From Adiantum capillus-veneris (lineage: Eukaryota > Streptophyta > Polypodiopsida > Polypodiales > Pteridaceae): a stretch of DNA of 64,000 nucleotides. Both the position numbers and the translations under genes were made by a program. The notes beneath the pieces are model-generated. The model was given only the letters and a program-made list of their open reading frames with translations. It was not told the DNA's origin and searched no databases. The stretch spans positions 110,436,469-110,500,468 of the forward strand of contig CM043951.1 of assembly GCA_014529385.2 (NCBI GenBank). Direction: 5' to 3'. This document shows positions 13,086-24,774 of this stretch, one piece after another; positions within the stretch are counted from its first letter, which is position 1; each line of letters begins with the position of its first letter.

Positions 13086-13592
13086 TTGGATGATATGAGA
13101 GGCAAGGGCCATGATTTCTCATGGCCTCAGCTTCTTGCATTATATCAAGTTAGAAGGGATTTAACAAAGGAAGTTAGCACTAGGAGAAAGGTAAAAGAGG
13201 GTGTGCCTGCTGTAAAAATTGCACAATCTGAATCGAATGAGGATATTACACATGTGCTAGATTGTTATATCAAAGGGAGGTTGGCTAGAAAAGGTATAGT
13301 GGATGGAGGTGCACAAATTTGTAATATGACAGAGGGACTCATGCAAAGACTAGGCATGCACATCCATGAGACACCTCAATTCAAAGTGAAAATGGCAAAT
13401 AATAGCAAGGCTAGGTACGTAGGCATTTGTACAAATGTTTTTGTGGAAGCCTTTGGCATTAAGAAGGCAGTGGATTTTTATGTTATGTCGACCAAGGGAA
13501 GTGGCTATCTCATTTATCCTAGGAAGACCATTGCTAATGAGAATGCGAGCTTTGCAAGATTGGAAAAGTGGAAAGTTGATTTGAAGGAATGA
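13086..13592 (+). pseudogene. Tat protease remnant
   Basis: The 168-codon open piece contains the aspartic protease active-site region as VDGGAQICN, i.e. Asp-Gly-Gly instead of the usual Asp-Thr/Ser-Gly. This variant is shared with the protease at 46,297, so it is a family trait rather than decay. The flap/C-terminal part (MSTKGSGYLIYPRK) is present, but the usual Ile-Leu-Gly-Arg-Pro-Trp box seen in the younger copy has decayed to YPRKT. It would cut the gag-pol polyprotein. 'SWPQLLALY' at the start is the gag-protease junction, which in the younger copy is interrupted by a solo LTR. Confidence 0.75.
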
Positions 13593-13775
13593 CAATCATA
13601 AGAAGGTTGTCTTTGACATGAAGGAGCAACATCAAGAGGAGATTTATAAAGAATCATCACAAAGTGACGGAGGAAGACTGGACTGATAGCACCTCAGAGG
13701 AAGGAAGAGGAGTCTTCCTTCCTTTGAGGACTGATAGCACCCTAGAGGAAGGAAGAGGAGTCTTCCATTGAATTA
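13593..13775. repeat. short direct repeat in the protease-RT linker
   Basis: The 18-20-bp string around ctgatagcacc(t/c)(c/t)agaggaag, followed by gaagaggagtcttcc, is present twice about 50 bp apart (about 13,681-13,715 and 13,730-13,765). In the younger copy the same linker is an acidic Glu/Ser-rich stretch. Here the duplication adds stops. Confidence 0.6.
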
Positions 13776-15019
13776 ATGGGGGTAAGGTTTAATCCAAGCA
13801 ACCAAGAGGCCTGTTGCCCAGGTTTGGTAGAAGTACGTGCTCAAGATAACCAAGGTGTGCAAGATGAAGGGATGTTAGAAGGTATGCTATCAACCACACT
13901 TACAAAGGAAGAAAGACGAGAGTTCAAATGTGTGCTAAGGAATTTTCCTAGGATTTTTGCTCAAGACTACACCGATGTGCGTGGAGTAGATACTATTCAA
14001 CACAAGATCGAGTTAAATCCTGAGGCCACACCTAAGGCACAAAAATTAGAAGGGCTAGGAGTCATCAAGGAGCGGGATCTACTCAAAGAGGTCAGAAAGC
14101 TTCTAGCAGCATGTTTCATTTATCCAGTGGAGAATTTAGAGTGGGTCTCTCCCGTTGTAGTCACTCCCAAGAAGAATGCTAAGTGGAGGGTGTGTATGGA
14201 TTATCGGCCACTCAATGAGGCAACTAAACAAGATCACTTTCCTCTCCCATTTTAAGATGAGATAATAAATGAGGTGGCTAGTTGTGAGAAATACACTGTC
14301 TGTGATGGTTACTCGGGCTTCTTTCAAATAGGCATCACATTAGAGGATCAATTGAAAACAACCTTCATCACTCCTTGGGGTTGTTATTATTTTAGTGTCA
14401 AGCCATCTAACCTAACAAATGATCTTGCAATTTTTCAACATTTCATGAGCATGGTGTTTTAGACCGCGAGGCATTTACTAGGAAATATGTAAGATAGCAC
14501 GTGCAAACAAAATAAGGGATTTCTAATTTGATATATTTACAAAAAAAATGCACTTACATAAAGGGTTTTTGATTGAGAAAGTGGAAATTTTCATACATAA
14601 GGGCTAGTTCTTTTAGAAAAATGCATACATAAGGGGTACATATGATACTTTAAAATATACAGATAAGGGATTATTTAAATACCTGTTGTTCGCACGTGCC
14701 ATATACAGATTTTACATAGTGGATTCCCCGCGTTTTAGGTATTATTTGGAGAGTCAATTATCATGTTCATTAATGATTTTTGCATCATATCTCAAAACTA
14801 TTGCATATACAAATGGTAGAAGAAGGTTTGAAGAAGCTTTACGACAGTGGAGGTCACATCAATCCCGACAAATGCCACATAGGTGAGGATGAAGTGATCT
14901 TACTAGGTCACAAGGTTTCTTGTAAAGGCATCGAGGTGGATCCTTCAAAGGCAAAGGATCTTATTGAGCTACCATCATTCAAGAATCTCAAGGAGGTCAT
15001 TTCATTCATTCAAAGGTGA
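13776..15019 (+). pseudogene. Tat reverse transcriptase remnant, split by a MITE
   Basis: The RT fingers and palm read clearly up to 14,462: EWVSPVVVTPKKN, RVCMDYRPLNEATK, CDGYSGFFQI, TTFITPWGCYYF. A TAA at 14,253-14,255 replaces the Gln codon found at the same place in the young copy, and a TAG at 14,460-14,462 again replaces Gln. After the inserted 269-bp element the frame resumes as LFGESIIMFINDF. The catalytic box is therefore Ile-Asn-Asp instead of Met-Asp-Asp, losing the first essential Asp. The RT thumb (GHINPDKCHIG, LGHKVSCKGIEVDPSK) ends near 15,019 with a stop. Confidence 0.85.
14463..14731. mobile_element. MITE, 269 bp, inserted in the old RT
   Basis: The RT alignment with the young copy is interrupted exactly here. 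The insertion is flanked by a 7-bp direct repeat GTTTTAG (14,456-14,462 and 14,732-14,738). Removing one copy plus the insert restores the RT codon alignment. Both ends carry imperfect terminal inverted repeats of about 46-48 bp (14,463-14,510 and 14,686-14,731), best conserved at their inner ends (cacgtgcaaacaa against ttgttcgcacgtg). The interior is AT-rich and has four or five (a)cataaggg-like sub-repeats and no ORF. Long TIRs with a target duplication of this size suggest a non-autonomous Mutator- or hAT-type element. The exact superfamily is uncertain because mutation may have shortened the visible duplication. Confidence 0.8.
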
Positions 15020-15054
15020 AGTACAGGTCAGCTTCCTTCACTTAGCTTCCAGAG

Positions 15055-16020
15055 TTGCTTCATCCTTTGCAAAAGTTGATAGAACAAGTAGAATTTTCAG
15101 GGTATGATGAGCTTGAGGAGTACTTTTGTAACATTAAATTCATTTTATCAGAGCTACCAACACTCATGCCGACTTGTTGGGAGTACACATTCTTTGTTAG
15201 CTCTAGTGCTGGGAAAGAACAAGTGGTGCAGTTTTGTTACAACAAGATCTCCATAGTACCAGGATGCAACCCATCTACTTTGCAAGTAGTAGGGTCATGA
15301 ATTCCTTGGAGAGAGGCTACACAGAAGCAAAACTCATGAAGCTTGCTCTCATGTTTGCAGTGAGAGATTTTAGATCCTACCTGTTACCAATACTTTTTTT
15401 ACTTCTCACTGCAAAAAATTTGTTCCCTTGGGCATCATCTCAAATGAATCTTAGTACTAGATTCAAAGTGGATTATGGAATTGCAAGAGTTTCAATATCT
15501 TTCAAGGTAGAAGCCAGTGTGTGTGCACAACTGGTAGGGATTCTCACTTATAGGGTACAGGAGAAGGAGATTAAAGTGCTTGAAGTAGAGACCCTACCAG
15601 TGCCACCACCTAAAACTATACTTTATGCATTTACCTTGTTCTTTGATGGAGCTTTTTGACAAGCCACATGGGGGGGCTCATGTTGATCAGCCGAAGTGGA
15701 AAGATGTTCATGAAAGAGAAGGTCAATCTACTAGGTTCAACAAGAAACAATGAAGCAGAGTACGTCATACTACTTCATGGTTTGAAGATGTGCATTAGTC
15801 AAGGTATACAACATCTTATAGTAAAGGGGGATGCACTTCTCATTGTGAAGAATATTTTAGGCATTTGGGCATGCAAAATGAAAGCCTAATGACAAAAATT
15901 CATGCCATTCGTCGGTTGTTTAATCGGTTTGAAGAAGTCAAATTGTATCATATTCCTAGGAAACATAATGAAGATGCTGATTTACTTGCACAACAAGCAC
16001 TTACATATGTTGAGAAAGAA
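15055..16020 (+). pseudogene. Tat RNase H pair: gypsy type then archaeal type
   Basis: 15,055-15,560 matches the gypsy RNase H that follows RT (PIYFASSRVMNSLERGYTEA, FAVRDFRSYLLP). The usual His-Asn after this box is changed (TAKNLFPW instead of TLEHNLPY). From about 15,620 a second RNase H begins: LFFDGAF (first catalytic Asp), NNEAEY (Glu), VKGDALLIV (Asp), and RKHNEDADLLA (last Asp region). This second domain is the archaeal-type RNase H known from Tat/Ogre elements. Frames change at about 15,290, 15,660 and 15,890, each within or beside a stop. Confidence 0.8.
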
Positions 16021-16032
16021 GTGTAAGTCATC

Positions 16033-17340
16033 ATGGTGGCAACAGCTATCAAACAACCAAGGTACCAAGGAATGGAGTCATTGGCTCCCATTATTGGCTA
16101 CATTTTGGAGGGCGAGTTTCCACAAGGCTTCACAAAGGCTCAAAAGAGGAGGCTCATAAACAAGGAAAGGGTCTATCTCTTCCTAGAAGGCTCCCTCTAT
16201 CAAAGAGAAAAGGATCAGGTGTGTAGAAGAATACCAACAATGGACAAAATACAAGCAATTTTAGAAGGTTTACATGAAGAAGCTTGTGGTGGTCATTTTG
16301 CCCAAGAGTTAGCTGGTGAATTTTTTTTTTCTTGTAGGGTATGTTTGGCCAAGCTTTCATTTTGATGTTCAACATTGATGCAAAAGTTGTCACAATTGTC
16401 ATGTTAATAGAAATAGAAGGTTGGTGCATGGTCCAAGGCAAATAGTGCTTTGCAAATGGACCCTTAGAAAATGGGGCATTGATTCTATGGGTCCACTACC
16501 TAGAACAAAAAATGGTAAACTCTACATCCTAGTGGCAGTAAACTATATGACAAGGTGGGTGGAAGCACAAAGTGTGGCAAAGGTAAATGAGCAAGGTGAA
16601 TTTGGCACACCTTTGGAGATTGTTTTTTATAATGTTCCAGGGTTTAGAAAGGGCTTTCTCACAGAAGTCTGTGAAGAACTTCACATTCTACATCATTACA
16701 GTGTACCCTACTATCCCCAGTCAAATGGTTTGGTAGAAAAAGCTAATGGTGTCATTGCATGCATCAAAAAGATGGTGAAAAACAATCCAAAGTTGTGGGA
16801 TGGATTCTTGGATGGAGCATTGTGGGCATATCAAACCACATACAGGGAGGCCATAGAGTTCACGCCATTTCACTTGGTCTATGGTCAAGATGCTTTACAG
16901 CCAATTGAGCTCAACATTCCAGCACTGCAACTTCATAGTAAAGCATCACAAAATAATCAAAAATCATGGATGGATCAACTTATTATCTTAGCTGAGCTTG
17001 AGTGGAGAAGATAAGAATCTTACGAGTGCTACAAGAAGAAAGCTATGCAAGCAAAGGAGAAGCTTGACAAGAAACTCAAGGAAAAAGGCATCAAGGAATG
17101 AGATCTTGTGCTAAGGTATGTCAATATACTTGATAATCAGCTTGATGCCAAGTTTGAAGCTAGATGACAAGGTCCGTACATTGTGAAGAAAGACTTCAAC
17201 TCAAGCTTCTATCAGCTCATGGATTTGGACAAAAAGGAACACTCTAAGAAGGTGAATGGGTATCAAATTAAAACCCAACTTGAGTCGCATTCTACCATCG
17301 GGTCTACAAAAGCAGGACCAAAGATCTACACCATCATGTA
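16033..17340 (+). pseudogene. Tat integrase remnant
   Basis: The N-terminal HHCC zinc region is partly kept (EEACGGHFAQ) and then disrupted by a T-run near 16,321. The core begins KWGIDSMGPLP with the first catalytic Asp. About 14 codons present in the young copy (around its EEVSKFIFDH piece) are missing. The second catalytic position is lost (FYNVPGFRK where the young copy has LSDRGPGFRA). The Glu-containing helix NGLVEKANG is present. The C-terminal module (QGPYIVKKDF) carries the Gly-Pro-Tyr motif. Stops occur at about 17,012, 17,100 and 17,165. Confidence 0.8.
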
Positions 17341-17470
17341 AGTAAATTGTCAATCGATGCATGTGTGCAACTCAAGCAAAGATCATGATAGGATACCAAA
17401 TAAAGATCACAATGAGCCAACAAAGATCACCAAGATATTGGAACCACTTTCAGTGGAAAAGACGCCTTTT

Positions 17471-17511
17471 GATGGTACATGAATGTACCATCATCTTGGG
17501 GAAGGGCTAAA
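17471..17511 (+). promoter_or_regulatory. 3' hairpin and polypurine tract of the old Tat element
   Basis: A perfect inverted repeat GATGGTACAT - ga - ATGTACCATC (17,471-17,492) is followed by cttggggaagggctaaa, a purine-rich tract ending at the first base of the LTR (TGATAGCC, 17,512). The young element has the same arrangement with a different stem. The polypurine tract primes plus-strand DNA synthesis in LTR elements; a hairpin before it is not a standard annotated part. Confidence 0.7.
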
Positions 17512-20250
17512 TGATAGCCATTTTTTTGGCTCTCAATTTATGCCATAGTAAGCCGCTTCACCCAAAAAGATCACCTTAATACTATGTCTATCTTCACTCT
17601 TGTATTGTACATAGGCGTGTGTGAGTTCGGGGACTTCCCCCATATCTCTTTAAAACACTCTCAATTAGCTAGTCAGTAGGCTAGTTGAGTCAAGAAAATA
17701 CATAAAATAAAATAAAAGTGTACTATACCCTTTTTGTGTGTAAATATATCATTGTATGTAGGGCCTAAATATAGGGAGTTTTTATTGTAATTTTTTGGTA
17801 TTTTTGTAAATATTTATACCTAGGAGTGTGTTTTATTAGACATATGTATGCTTTCTATCATCATCCTCTTGCACCATAAGTATTTTTTGTTGCCAATATG
17901 TACATCCTCTAATCTCATAAAATATTTTATACAAATCATCCCTACATTGGCATCCTCACCCTTATGAAAACAAAAGATGGGTTTCTACTCCCTTAGTCAC
18001 TTTTATTGTATGATTTTCATTTACTTGCATACTTTTTCCTCTTTCATCCAAAATAATATAAAAAAAGGGACTATATCATATCATTTAAATATCTTTTTTT
18101 ACATCCATAATTCTTTCATACTTTTTTATTTTATACTCATAAGTCAAACGCCATGTGCTCATTGAGATAAAGTCCATGAATAGTCGATACACTAGTCCCA
18201 CCATGTATATATTTCTTTATTCACCAATGATCCTCCTCCATGCATGTGTAAAGATAACTTTGATACTTTGTAGCATGATATGACTCCTGGAAGGGATCAA
18301 TTTGGGATGCATTTTGCAAATGCAACAAAGATGGGGCCACTAAAGACTTTTGCAATGAGGAAAAAATAGATATTTTGGTGAGATTTCTGGAAACTATCTC
18401 CACTTGAAATTGGAATAATTAATCAACACACAAAATGTATCCCACAAGATGATAATCACCTCAATTTTCTATATAATTTTTGGAGCTACCATGCATGAGA
18501 TATGAATTTTATAGTGGACCCTAGTTTGCCCACTTTTTCTCACAAGTCACCCTAGTCTTCTCTTACCTCCCTTTACAATTTTACACACACACACTCTCAT
18601 TCCTCTCCATACCTCACTCAAACATGCAACTTCCATGGTCTCTCTCACCCACTTCACCATTACCCTTCCGTCTCACCTCCATAGCCCTCATGTGAACCCT
18701 ATATACTTTCACCATCTCTATGTCTCTCTCTACCACTTCTATGTTATAACTCCATTTTAACATGTTCTCTATATTCATAAAATTCAAAATGTAGGCCATG
18801 CTTAACCTCTAAAATTTGGAAAATCTTGTCACCAAATTGTCATTTTCATAATCGGTGATCGACATTGGCAACGAAGGCGTAAAGAAGAGAAGAAGAAGAA
18901 GAAGATTGGTAGTCATTCTTAACAATCTACACAAGGTAAGTCCAAGCTTCTTCAAGGCTTCACCATCTCAAGGATCCGCACTTCATTCATCGTCTCCTTT
19001 TACCATCAAAATACTTCTACCCATTGTAAATTGTATCACTAACCTTTTAGTGATTACTAACACTAACCACTAACCTTGTTGTAAACAAAATGCACCCTCT
19101 AAAGTAGGCACTTCCCTGTTATTCACTCAATCCTCTCTTCTTTTAACCTCAATAATTCTCTCTCCTTGAGCCCACATTCATGTGATTCAAAGGATAAGAG
19201 AGACCCACTTTCATTTGAAATTCAAAAAAATCATAATCTGTGTTTCTTTTATTAAAATTGATTAGGCTTAATCCTAATCGGGGCTTCCAAAAACCTATAA
19301 ATAGAGCCCTTCTCTTCTTTGTAGAAGGGATGATCCATTGCACACATAACATAGCACTCTCCAACCCTAGTTGTGTGAGGAGATTGTAAGATTTGAGAGT
19401 TATCTATCTCATTATACTCATATGTGCATAGAGATTCTTTGAGGCTATTGAGAGGAGTTGAATGATGCCCTACTCTCCATCACATTTGTAGATTTCACTT
19501 GCTCATAAATAAGATTGATAGTTTGGGCTGCAATTGTGTACAATGGCTACAACTCTTCTCTGCAAAATCAACTCGACAAGTTGTCTCAATGGCTTGTATA
19601 AGGTGAACTTGTCCTTAAGATTATTTGTGTCATTTCATGCCTTGTGGTTTGAAGGGGCTTGTTGAATTGCTTTTCATCTCTAGCCCAACCCTTACGTCTG
19701 GCTCTATTTCCAAATCTTTTCCCTAACCTAGCTATTATCCATTTCTAATTCTACACCGACCCTTACCTCTACCTCTATATCTACTTCTATCTCTTCCCTA
19801 TCTCCATCTCTCTTGTGTCCTAATTACTAAAGGCCTTCAAGATCCAACACTCCACCAAAGCTATGATCCTTGGAGAGCTATTCTAATGCACAAGGTGAGT
19901 AACCATATCTTTACACTCTCACAAATATCTCACACTCTTAGAAGCTCATTCTCTCTACAAACTCTAGGTTCTCCTTGCTACAGGTACATCTCTCCCAATA
20001 ATATCCTTGTTGCCTACGTGAAAGAATAGGTCTTGGGAGGGAAATTCTCTTCTCTTAACTTCTCTCATATCTACATTTTGCACATACTAGAATTATCTTA
20101 GATAAATAATCCATGTGATGTGCATTTCTATTGCTTTCACTCTGTGGGATCTTTTGCAATTAACGTACGGATTATCCATAAAACACACTTCCAACAACAT
20201 ATAGTGTTTCTCTTTGGTCTCAAAAGTCTCAATGAAATACTTTTTTCACT
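17512..20250 (+). repeat. long LTR of the old Tat element (3' boundary approximate)
   Basis: Begins with TG directly behind the polypurine tract. A TATA box (TATAAATAG, 19,296-19,304) stands about 1.8 kb in, preceded by a short inverted repeat (attagg ... cctaat). The young LTR has the same TATA word and also an inverted repeat upstream. The right end is placed by analogy with the young LTR (about 0.94 kb after the TATA box) and by a leader ORF that starts at 20,314. No second copy is available to confirm it. A (GAA)n-like patch near 18,888-18,905 and pyrimidine-rich runs near 19,690-19,800 lie inside. No ORF in it is credible. Confidence 0.55.
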
Positions 20251-20313
20251 GGATCCATCATACTACCCCTTCTAGACTATAACTTTTATTTTAATAAGTG
20301 TAGTTATTTTGCT

Positions 20314-20640
20314 ATGAACCAAGAGGATTTGTACACACAATTAGTCCCAATCACTAGACAAAACATATATATCATAGTAAGCATAAAACTACAGTTCCAA
20401 AGAACAACTCGTAGCTTGTTTGGTTGGCAAAGATTGAATTTCATTAACTTATCTATTAACCCTTTCATCCTACCTATGAAAATTTATGACCAAATTCTTG
20501 ATGTTTTTCATCTTTGTGTTGTTTTGATTTTCTCTTTTGAACACTATTTTAGATAATTTGGAAAAATCCCATTTCCCAAATGCTAATTGGGATGTCAAGA
20601 TTGTGTTATTTAACTCTTTTAAGGCTCAATTTGTCGTTAG
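20314..20640 (+). pseudogene. Tat leader ORF and start of gag from a further copy
   Basis: The 80-codon frame at 20,314-20,556 contains FGWQRLNFINLSINPF then ILPM, clearly homologous to the leader ORFs at 42,784 and 43,080 of the young element. Directly after it, another frame (20,537 on) reads LDNLEKSHFPNANWDVKIV, matching the early gag piece LDNLEMAHLISGRDEEEVK. The fragment therefore shows leader ORF then gag, in the same order as a Tat 5' region, and breaks off near 20,640. Together with the LTR before it, it looks like the start of a second element that shares the LTR at 17,512-20,250. Confidence 0.65.
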
Positions 20641-20899
20641 TCTAGATGTGATGTCAACATTCTACCTATTATTTTTATTTTCCTACTTAATAATCTATAA
20701 TAAAACCACTAATCTAAGTTACAGCAAAAGGATTTGCAATCAATAAATGCTTTTAAAACTTTAATAAAGGCTTTTAGAGATGGCATCTTAAAAGAAGAGG
20801 TATCCAACAACACCCAATAAGATGGCTACTAAGCTATATAGGTTTATTGCACCAATATCAAATGTTCTTATAATATCAATGACCTTAATTTGCTTGTAC

Positions 20900-21295
20900 T
20901 AAGTCTTTACTTTGCATCACTATCAAATACCAATTACACCATAACTAACATTTAGCAATTGGAAAAGCTTAACAATACTATAGAGTACCCTATGGCCCTA
21001 AGACCATAAGATGCCACATATGGCACTTATAGTGCCATTTGATATATTTTGTGTCCTATAATGTAACATGAGACAATTATAGAAATAAAATGTCTTAACT
21101 TTGCAACACTATCAAGTTTTAATTACATTTTAATATTGTATAATAGAATCATAACTAATATTTAGCAATTAGAAAACCTAAATAGTAATATTAAAGTATC
21201 CTATGTTTCTAAGATCATAACATCCTACTTATGGCACTATATCTCTTTTGTGACCGTAAGTTGTTATATGAGACACTTACATAAATATAACTTTA
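20900..21295. repeat. ~200-bp tandem duplication with the first core palindrome
   Basis: Two diverged copies (about 20,905-21,100 and 21,105-21,295) share cataacta(a)catttagcaatt, a taagaccataa-type block, tatggcact and catgagaca(a/c)tta strings. The first copy holds the leftmost recognisable core palindrome of the window (ccctatggccctaagaccat at 20,988). It marks the left edge of the palindrome-rich domain. Confidence 0.6.
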
Positions 21296-22500
21296 TAGTT
21301 TTAAGTACAATTTTTTCTTTACATAGAAATACAATATAAGAACTTTCCATATAATTTTGTGGTCATGAGATTAAGATTCTATACAAATATGCTATATCTA
21401 CTCCTTAATACATGTTTTAAGACTTTAATGGAAGATCTTAGAGTTGTTGTCTCTAGGAAAAGACATGTTTAAAAACACCATTTGTTGTGACTACCATAAA
21501 ATTTTGTACATCGATTATTCCAAATCATATGAATTGTAGGCACAAAGATTACCAACAGGTGTTGGTCTCATGTAAAACAAAGCACTAAGTACAAAGAGTA
21601 TGGTGTTTTAAAGATAGAGGGTCTTAAACAAACACCTTTTTGTAGTACTCCACTCTTTTCATAAAATTGATGATCTTGATCTTATATCAAACAAAGTACT
21701 AAGTACAAAGAGTATGGTATCTCCAAGTTTGAGGGTGTTAAACAAATGGTGTTAAACAAACACCATTTTTGTAGCAATAACATTTATAAATAATAATTGG
21801 TAGTTTATATCACTCCCAAAAAAAACATTACTAAGAAAGAAACCATAGCAATATGCCATAAATATTAAACCATTAACTTACAATGCTATTTAAATAAGAA
21901 AATTATCCTCATAATAAGATGCACCTCACAAATTAAAATCTTTGTTACTTTTCAAGCTATAATATGCATGTTCTCATTAAATAAAAAGATTGAAAATATA
22001 TACAACACCAAAAGTTTTGGTGGATGATATTTATGATGCATGATGAGTACAACAAAGATCAAGTTATGTTTAAACTCTTTTTCTTCAAATTTGGAATCCT
22101 TCAAAAAATATAATATCATTTTAACATGTATGATCATACAGTCAATAATCAAATTGTGATTATAAAACAATGAGCACATTCTACACATGGCACCCAATAT
22201 GTTACATGACAACTTTTGTGGTACATTTTAGAAAAAGCACCTTGTTTGTCTTATAGCCTCAAGGTCATAGGGGTTTAATAGCATATGATGCAAATCCCTT
22301 GGATTCTTTTGACATTAAAATTGTGGAGTGGTAATTTAAAATGATAAACACTTCAGAAGATTCTCAAAAAGGTTTTCTCTTCCCTAAAAAAAATAGGCCT
22401 TCTTTTTTAGCTATCATTAAATTGAGCCTAAGTGTGAACAAATAGGCTTATGTTTTTCTTTGCAGTTCTCAATATAGAGGCTTTTGCTTTTTACTTTGTG
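21296..22500. other. AT-rich spacer with short direct repeats
   Basis: A block containing actaagtacaaagagtatgg is present at about 21,583 and again at about 21,695, each followed by a gagggt(c/g)ttaaacaaa string. No gene is recognised; the 86-codon minus frame at 21,952-22,212 has no visible family. Confidence 0.5.
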
Positions 22501-24560
22501 ACTTGGAAGTAACCTCCTTGAACTTAGGATCATAGGGTGCTAAATCCAAGCCACACACAGTAAGTGATTTGTGGAATCAATTATACCACCTTGTGGCCTT
22601 ATGTTCATAGGGTGCAAATGTCATGGAGTGAAAATCATGTGGCTTCTTATAGTTACAATTGGTAAAGGTCTTGTAGAAGATAGAGGTGGTGCCCTATTGC
22701 ATTGAGACCATAGGGTGCTTTGCATAAAAACAAATAGCAAGGTTCTTACAATTTGGCTTCATGTAGCTACATTTAGTAAACGTATAAAAAAATATCAAAT
22801 GGTAAAAAAGACTTTAAATTTTTTAAATCCTCTTGTATCTTGAAACCATAAGCACTCTCACAAGAGATTCCAAAGATCATTTGTAGATGCCAAAATATTA
22901 CAAAAGCTTGTTCCATACATCTTGCTGCACGCTTAAGTTGACAAGGAACCCTATGGCCCTAAGACCATAGGGTGGTCAAGTTTCCTCAGGTAAGGACCAT
23001 ATGCTCATCTTTTGGCACCTTTATGTTAATAGAGAACCCTATGGCCTTAGGGTCATAGAGTGGTTAGGCTGCCTTATCTAATACATACATAAGCATTATG
23101 TACTAATGTATATGTACTATAACCCTTTAGTCCTAGGGTCATAGGATGCTCTTTGGAATCTCTTGTGAGAGTGCTTATGGTTTCAAGATACAAGAAGATT
23201 TAAAATATTACAAAAGATTGTTCCATACATCTTGTTGCATGCTTAGGTTGACAAGGAACCCTATGGCCCTAAGACCATAGGGTGGTCAAGTTTCCTTAGG
23301 TAAGGACAATATGCTCATCTTTTGGCACCTTCATGTTAATAGAGAACTCTATGGCCTTAGGGTCATAGAGTGATTAGGCTACCTTACCTAATACATACAT
23401 AAGAATTATGTGCTAATGGCTATGTACTATAACCCTTTAGTCCTAGGGTAATACTAGGATGCTCTCTAATATTGTGGTCTTATAAGCCTTTTGCCCTAGG
23501 TTAAAAGAATGATTTCTATGTAAGTGGAAAACCCTATGGCCCTAGGGTCATAGGATGCTCTCTATTACTGAGGGCTTGAACCCTATGGTGGTCACAAATT
23601 TCCTTATGTAATTGCATACAAGATCCTTATGTACTACATACATAGATGACCTAATGGCTCTCTATTGGAATTTTGTGGCCACAAGGTCATAATCTTATCT
23701 TGTTGAACCCTTAAGCTAATAGACAACCATATTGCCTTAAGGCCATAGGGTGGTCAAGTAGACTTATCAAGGACCATATGCTCATCTTTTTGCACCTTTA
23801 TGTTAATAATGAACTCTATGGCCTTAGGGCCATTAGATGGTTAGGTTGCTTTAGGTAAAATTACATACAAAAGCATTATGCACTAATGACTTTGTACTAG
23901 AACCTTGTGGTCCTAAGGTCAAAAGATGCTCTCTATGTTAGTAAAAGATCCTATGGCCAAGTTCATATGATGTCCTCTCTTATTGCGGGCTTATAAACTT
24001 AAAGTGTATGTGCTCAATTTTGTATCTAAGGACAATATGCTCATTTTTTTACACCTTTATGTCAACAAGGAGCCATATGGCACTAAGGCCATAGGGTGGT
24101 CTAGTTTCCTTGTGTACTAGATACAGGATTTGTATGTGCTACATACAAAGATGACCGAATGGCTCTCTATTGGCATCTTGTGGCCCCATGGTCATAATCT
24201 CACATTTGTGAATCCTTACATTAAAAGGGAATGCTATGGCCCTAAGGCCATATGGATTTAGTATAGAGACATTAGTACATAGCGCAAAAACAATACAAAA
24301 CTTTGTTTCATCATCTTTTTATGTGTAAATCTATTTAAAAACATAAGCTTTCTCACAAAGTACATAATGACAGTGCACTACAAAACCTTGTTCCATCCTC
24401 TCTTCAAGTGTAAATCTATTTGACCCAGCCTATGGCCTTAGGGTCATAGGGTGTTAATACAATAAAGTGCAAATTTTCCTATGGTTACAAATCAACTTTT
24501 GGCCTTATGACCATGTACATTGTTCTTAATAGCTCAATGACTGCAAATTACAAAATAAAA
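22500..24560. repeat. irregular palindrome-rich repeat (family A, part 1)
   Basis: The unit ends or centres on variants of ctatggccctaaggccatag, usually in the form gaaccctatgg ... ccatagggtggtca, at irregular spacings of roughly 60-200 bp. Between palindromes, sentences such as atgctcatcttttggcacctt(t/c)atgtta, tacatacataagcattatg and tactataaccctttagtcctaggg recur in direct orientation. No coding region was found. Confidence 0.8.
22823..23204. repeat. 54-bp inverted repeat enclosing ~275 bp
   Basis: 22,823-22,876 and 23,151-23,204 are reverse complements with about one mismatch (for example ccataagcactctcacaag against cttgtgagagtgcttatgg). The enclosed part is a family A palindrome unit, and a near-identical unit follows in direct orientation after 23,205 (both begin aatattacaaaag(c/a)ttgttcc, about 310 bp apart). 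Confidence 0.85.
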
Positions 24561-24720
24561 GACTATAAAATCTTTCTAAATAAAAAAACTAAACATTTGG
24601 CACATCAAGCTCATGTGCTACTCATAACTCTAATAGAAAAATTTAGAACACTTTCACATCTTCATGTATGTTGAAAACATAAGCACTCTTACAAAGGCTT
24701 TTCTATACACAAAGATCATT
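24030..24720. repeat. segmental duplicate of 30,040-30,690
   Basis: Over about 0.65 kb the two segments share the same sentences in the same order: tagatacaggatt/tagatacaagat, tacatacaaagatgac, ggccccatggtcataatctca, acaaagtacataatga, caagtgtaaat, ggtcatagggtgtt and aatcaacttttggcctt. Each copy stands just beyond the 3' end of a broken minus-strand gene (FCP1-like at 24,775, ParB/methylase-like at 30,980). Confidence 0.75.
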
Positions 24721-24774
24721 TGTAAATGCCATAACATTACAACATTTTGTTCCATCATCTCTACAAATGTGAAC

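Larger units (their letters stand above)
11962..17511 (+). mobile_element. degenerate Ty3/gypsy element, Tat lineage (internal region)
   Basis: gag, protease, RT, RNase H, a second (archaeal-type) RNase H and integrase follow in order, all broken by stops and shifts. The two RNase H domains between RT and integrase place it with Tat/Ogre-type elements. Its proteins align piece by piece with those of the young element at 40,648-52,591, so the two belong to related families. It ends in a hairpin and polypurine tract at 17,471-17,511, followed by an LTR. The 5' LTR is missing or not recognisable. Confidence 0.85.
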
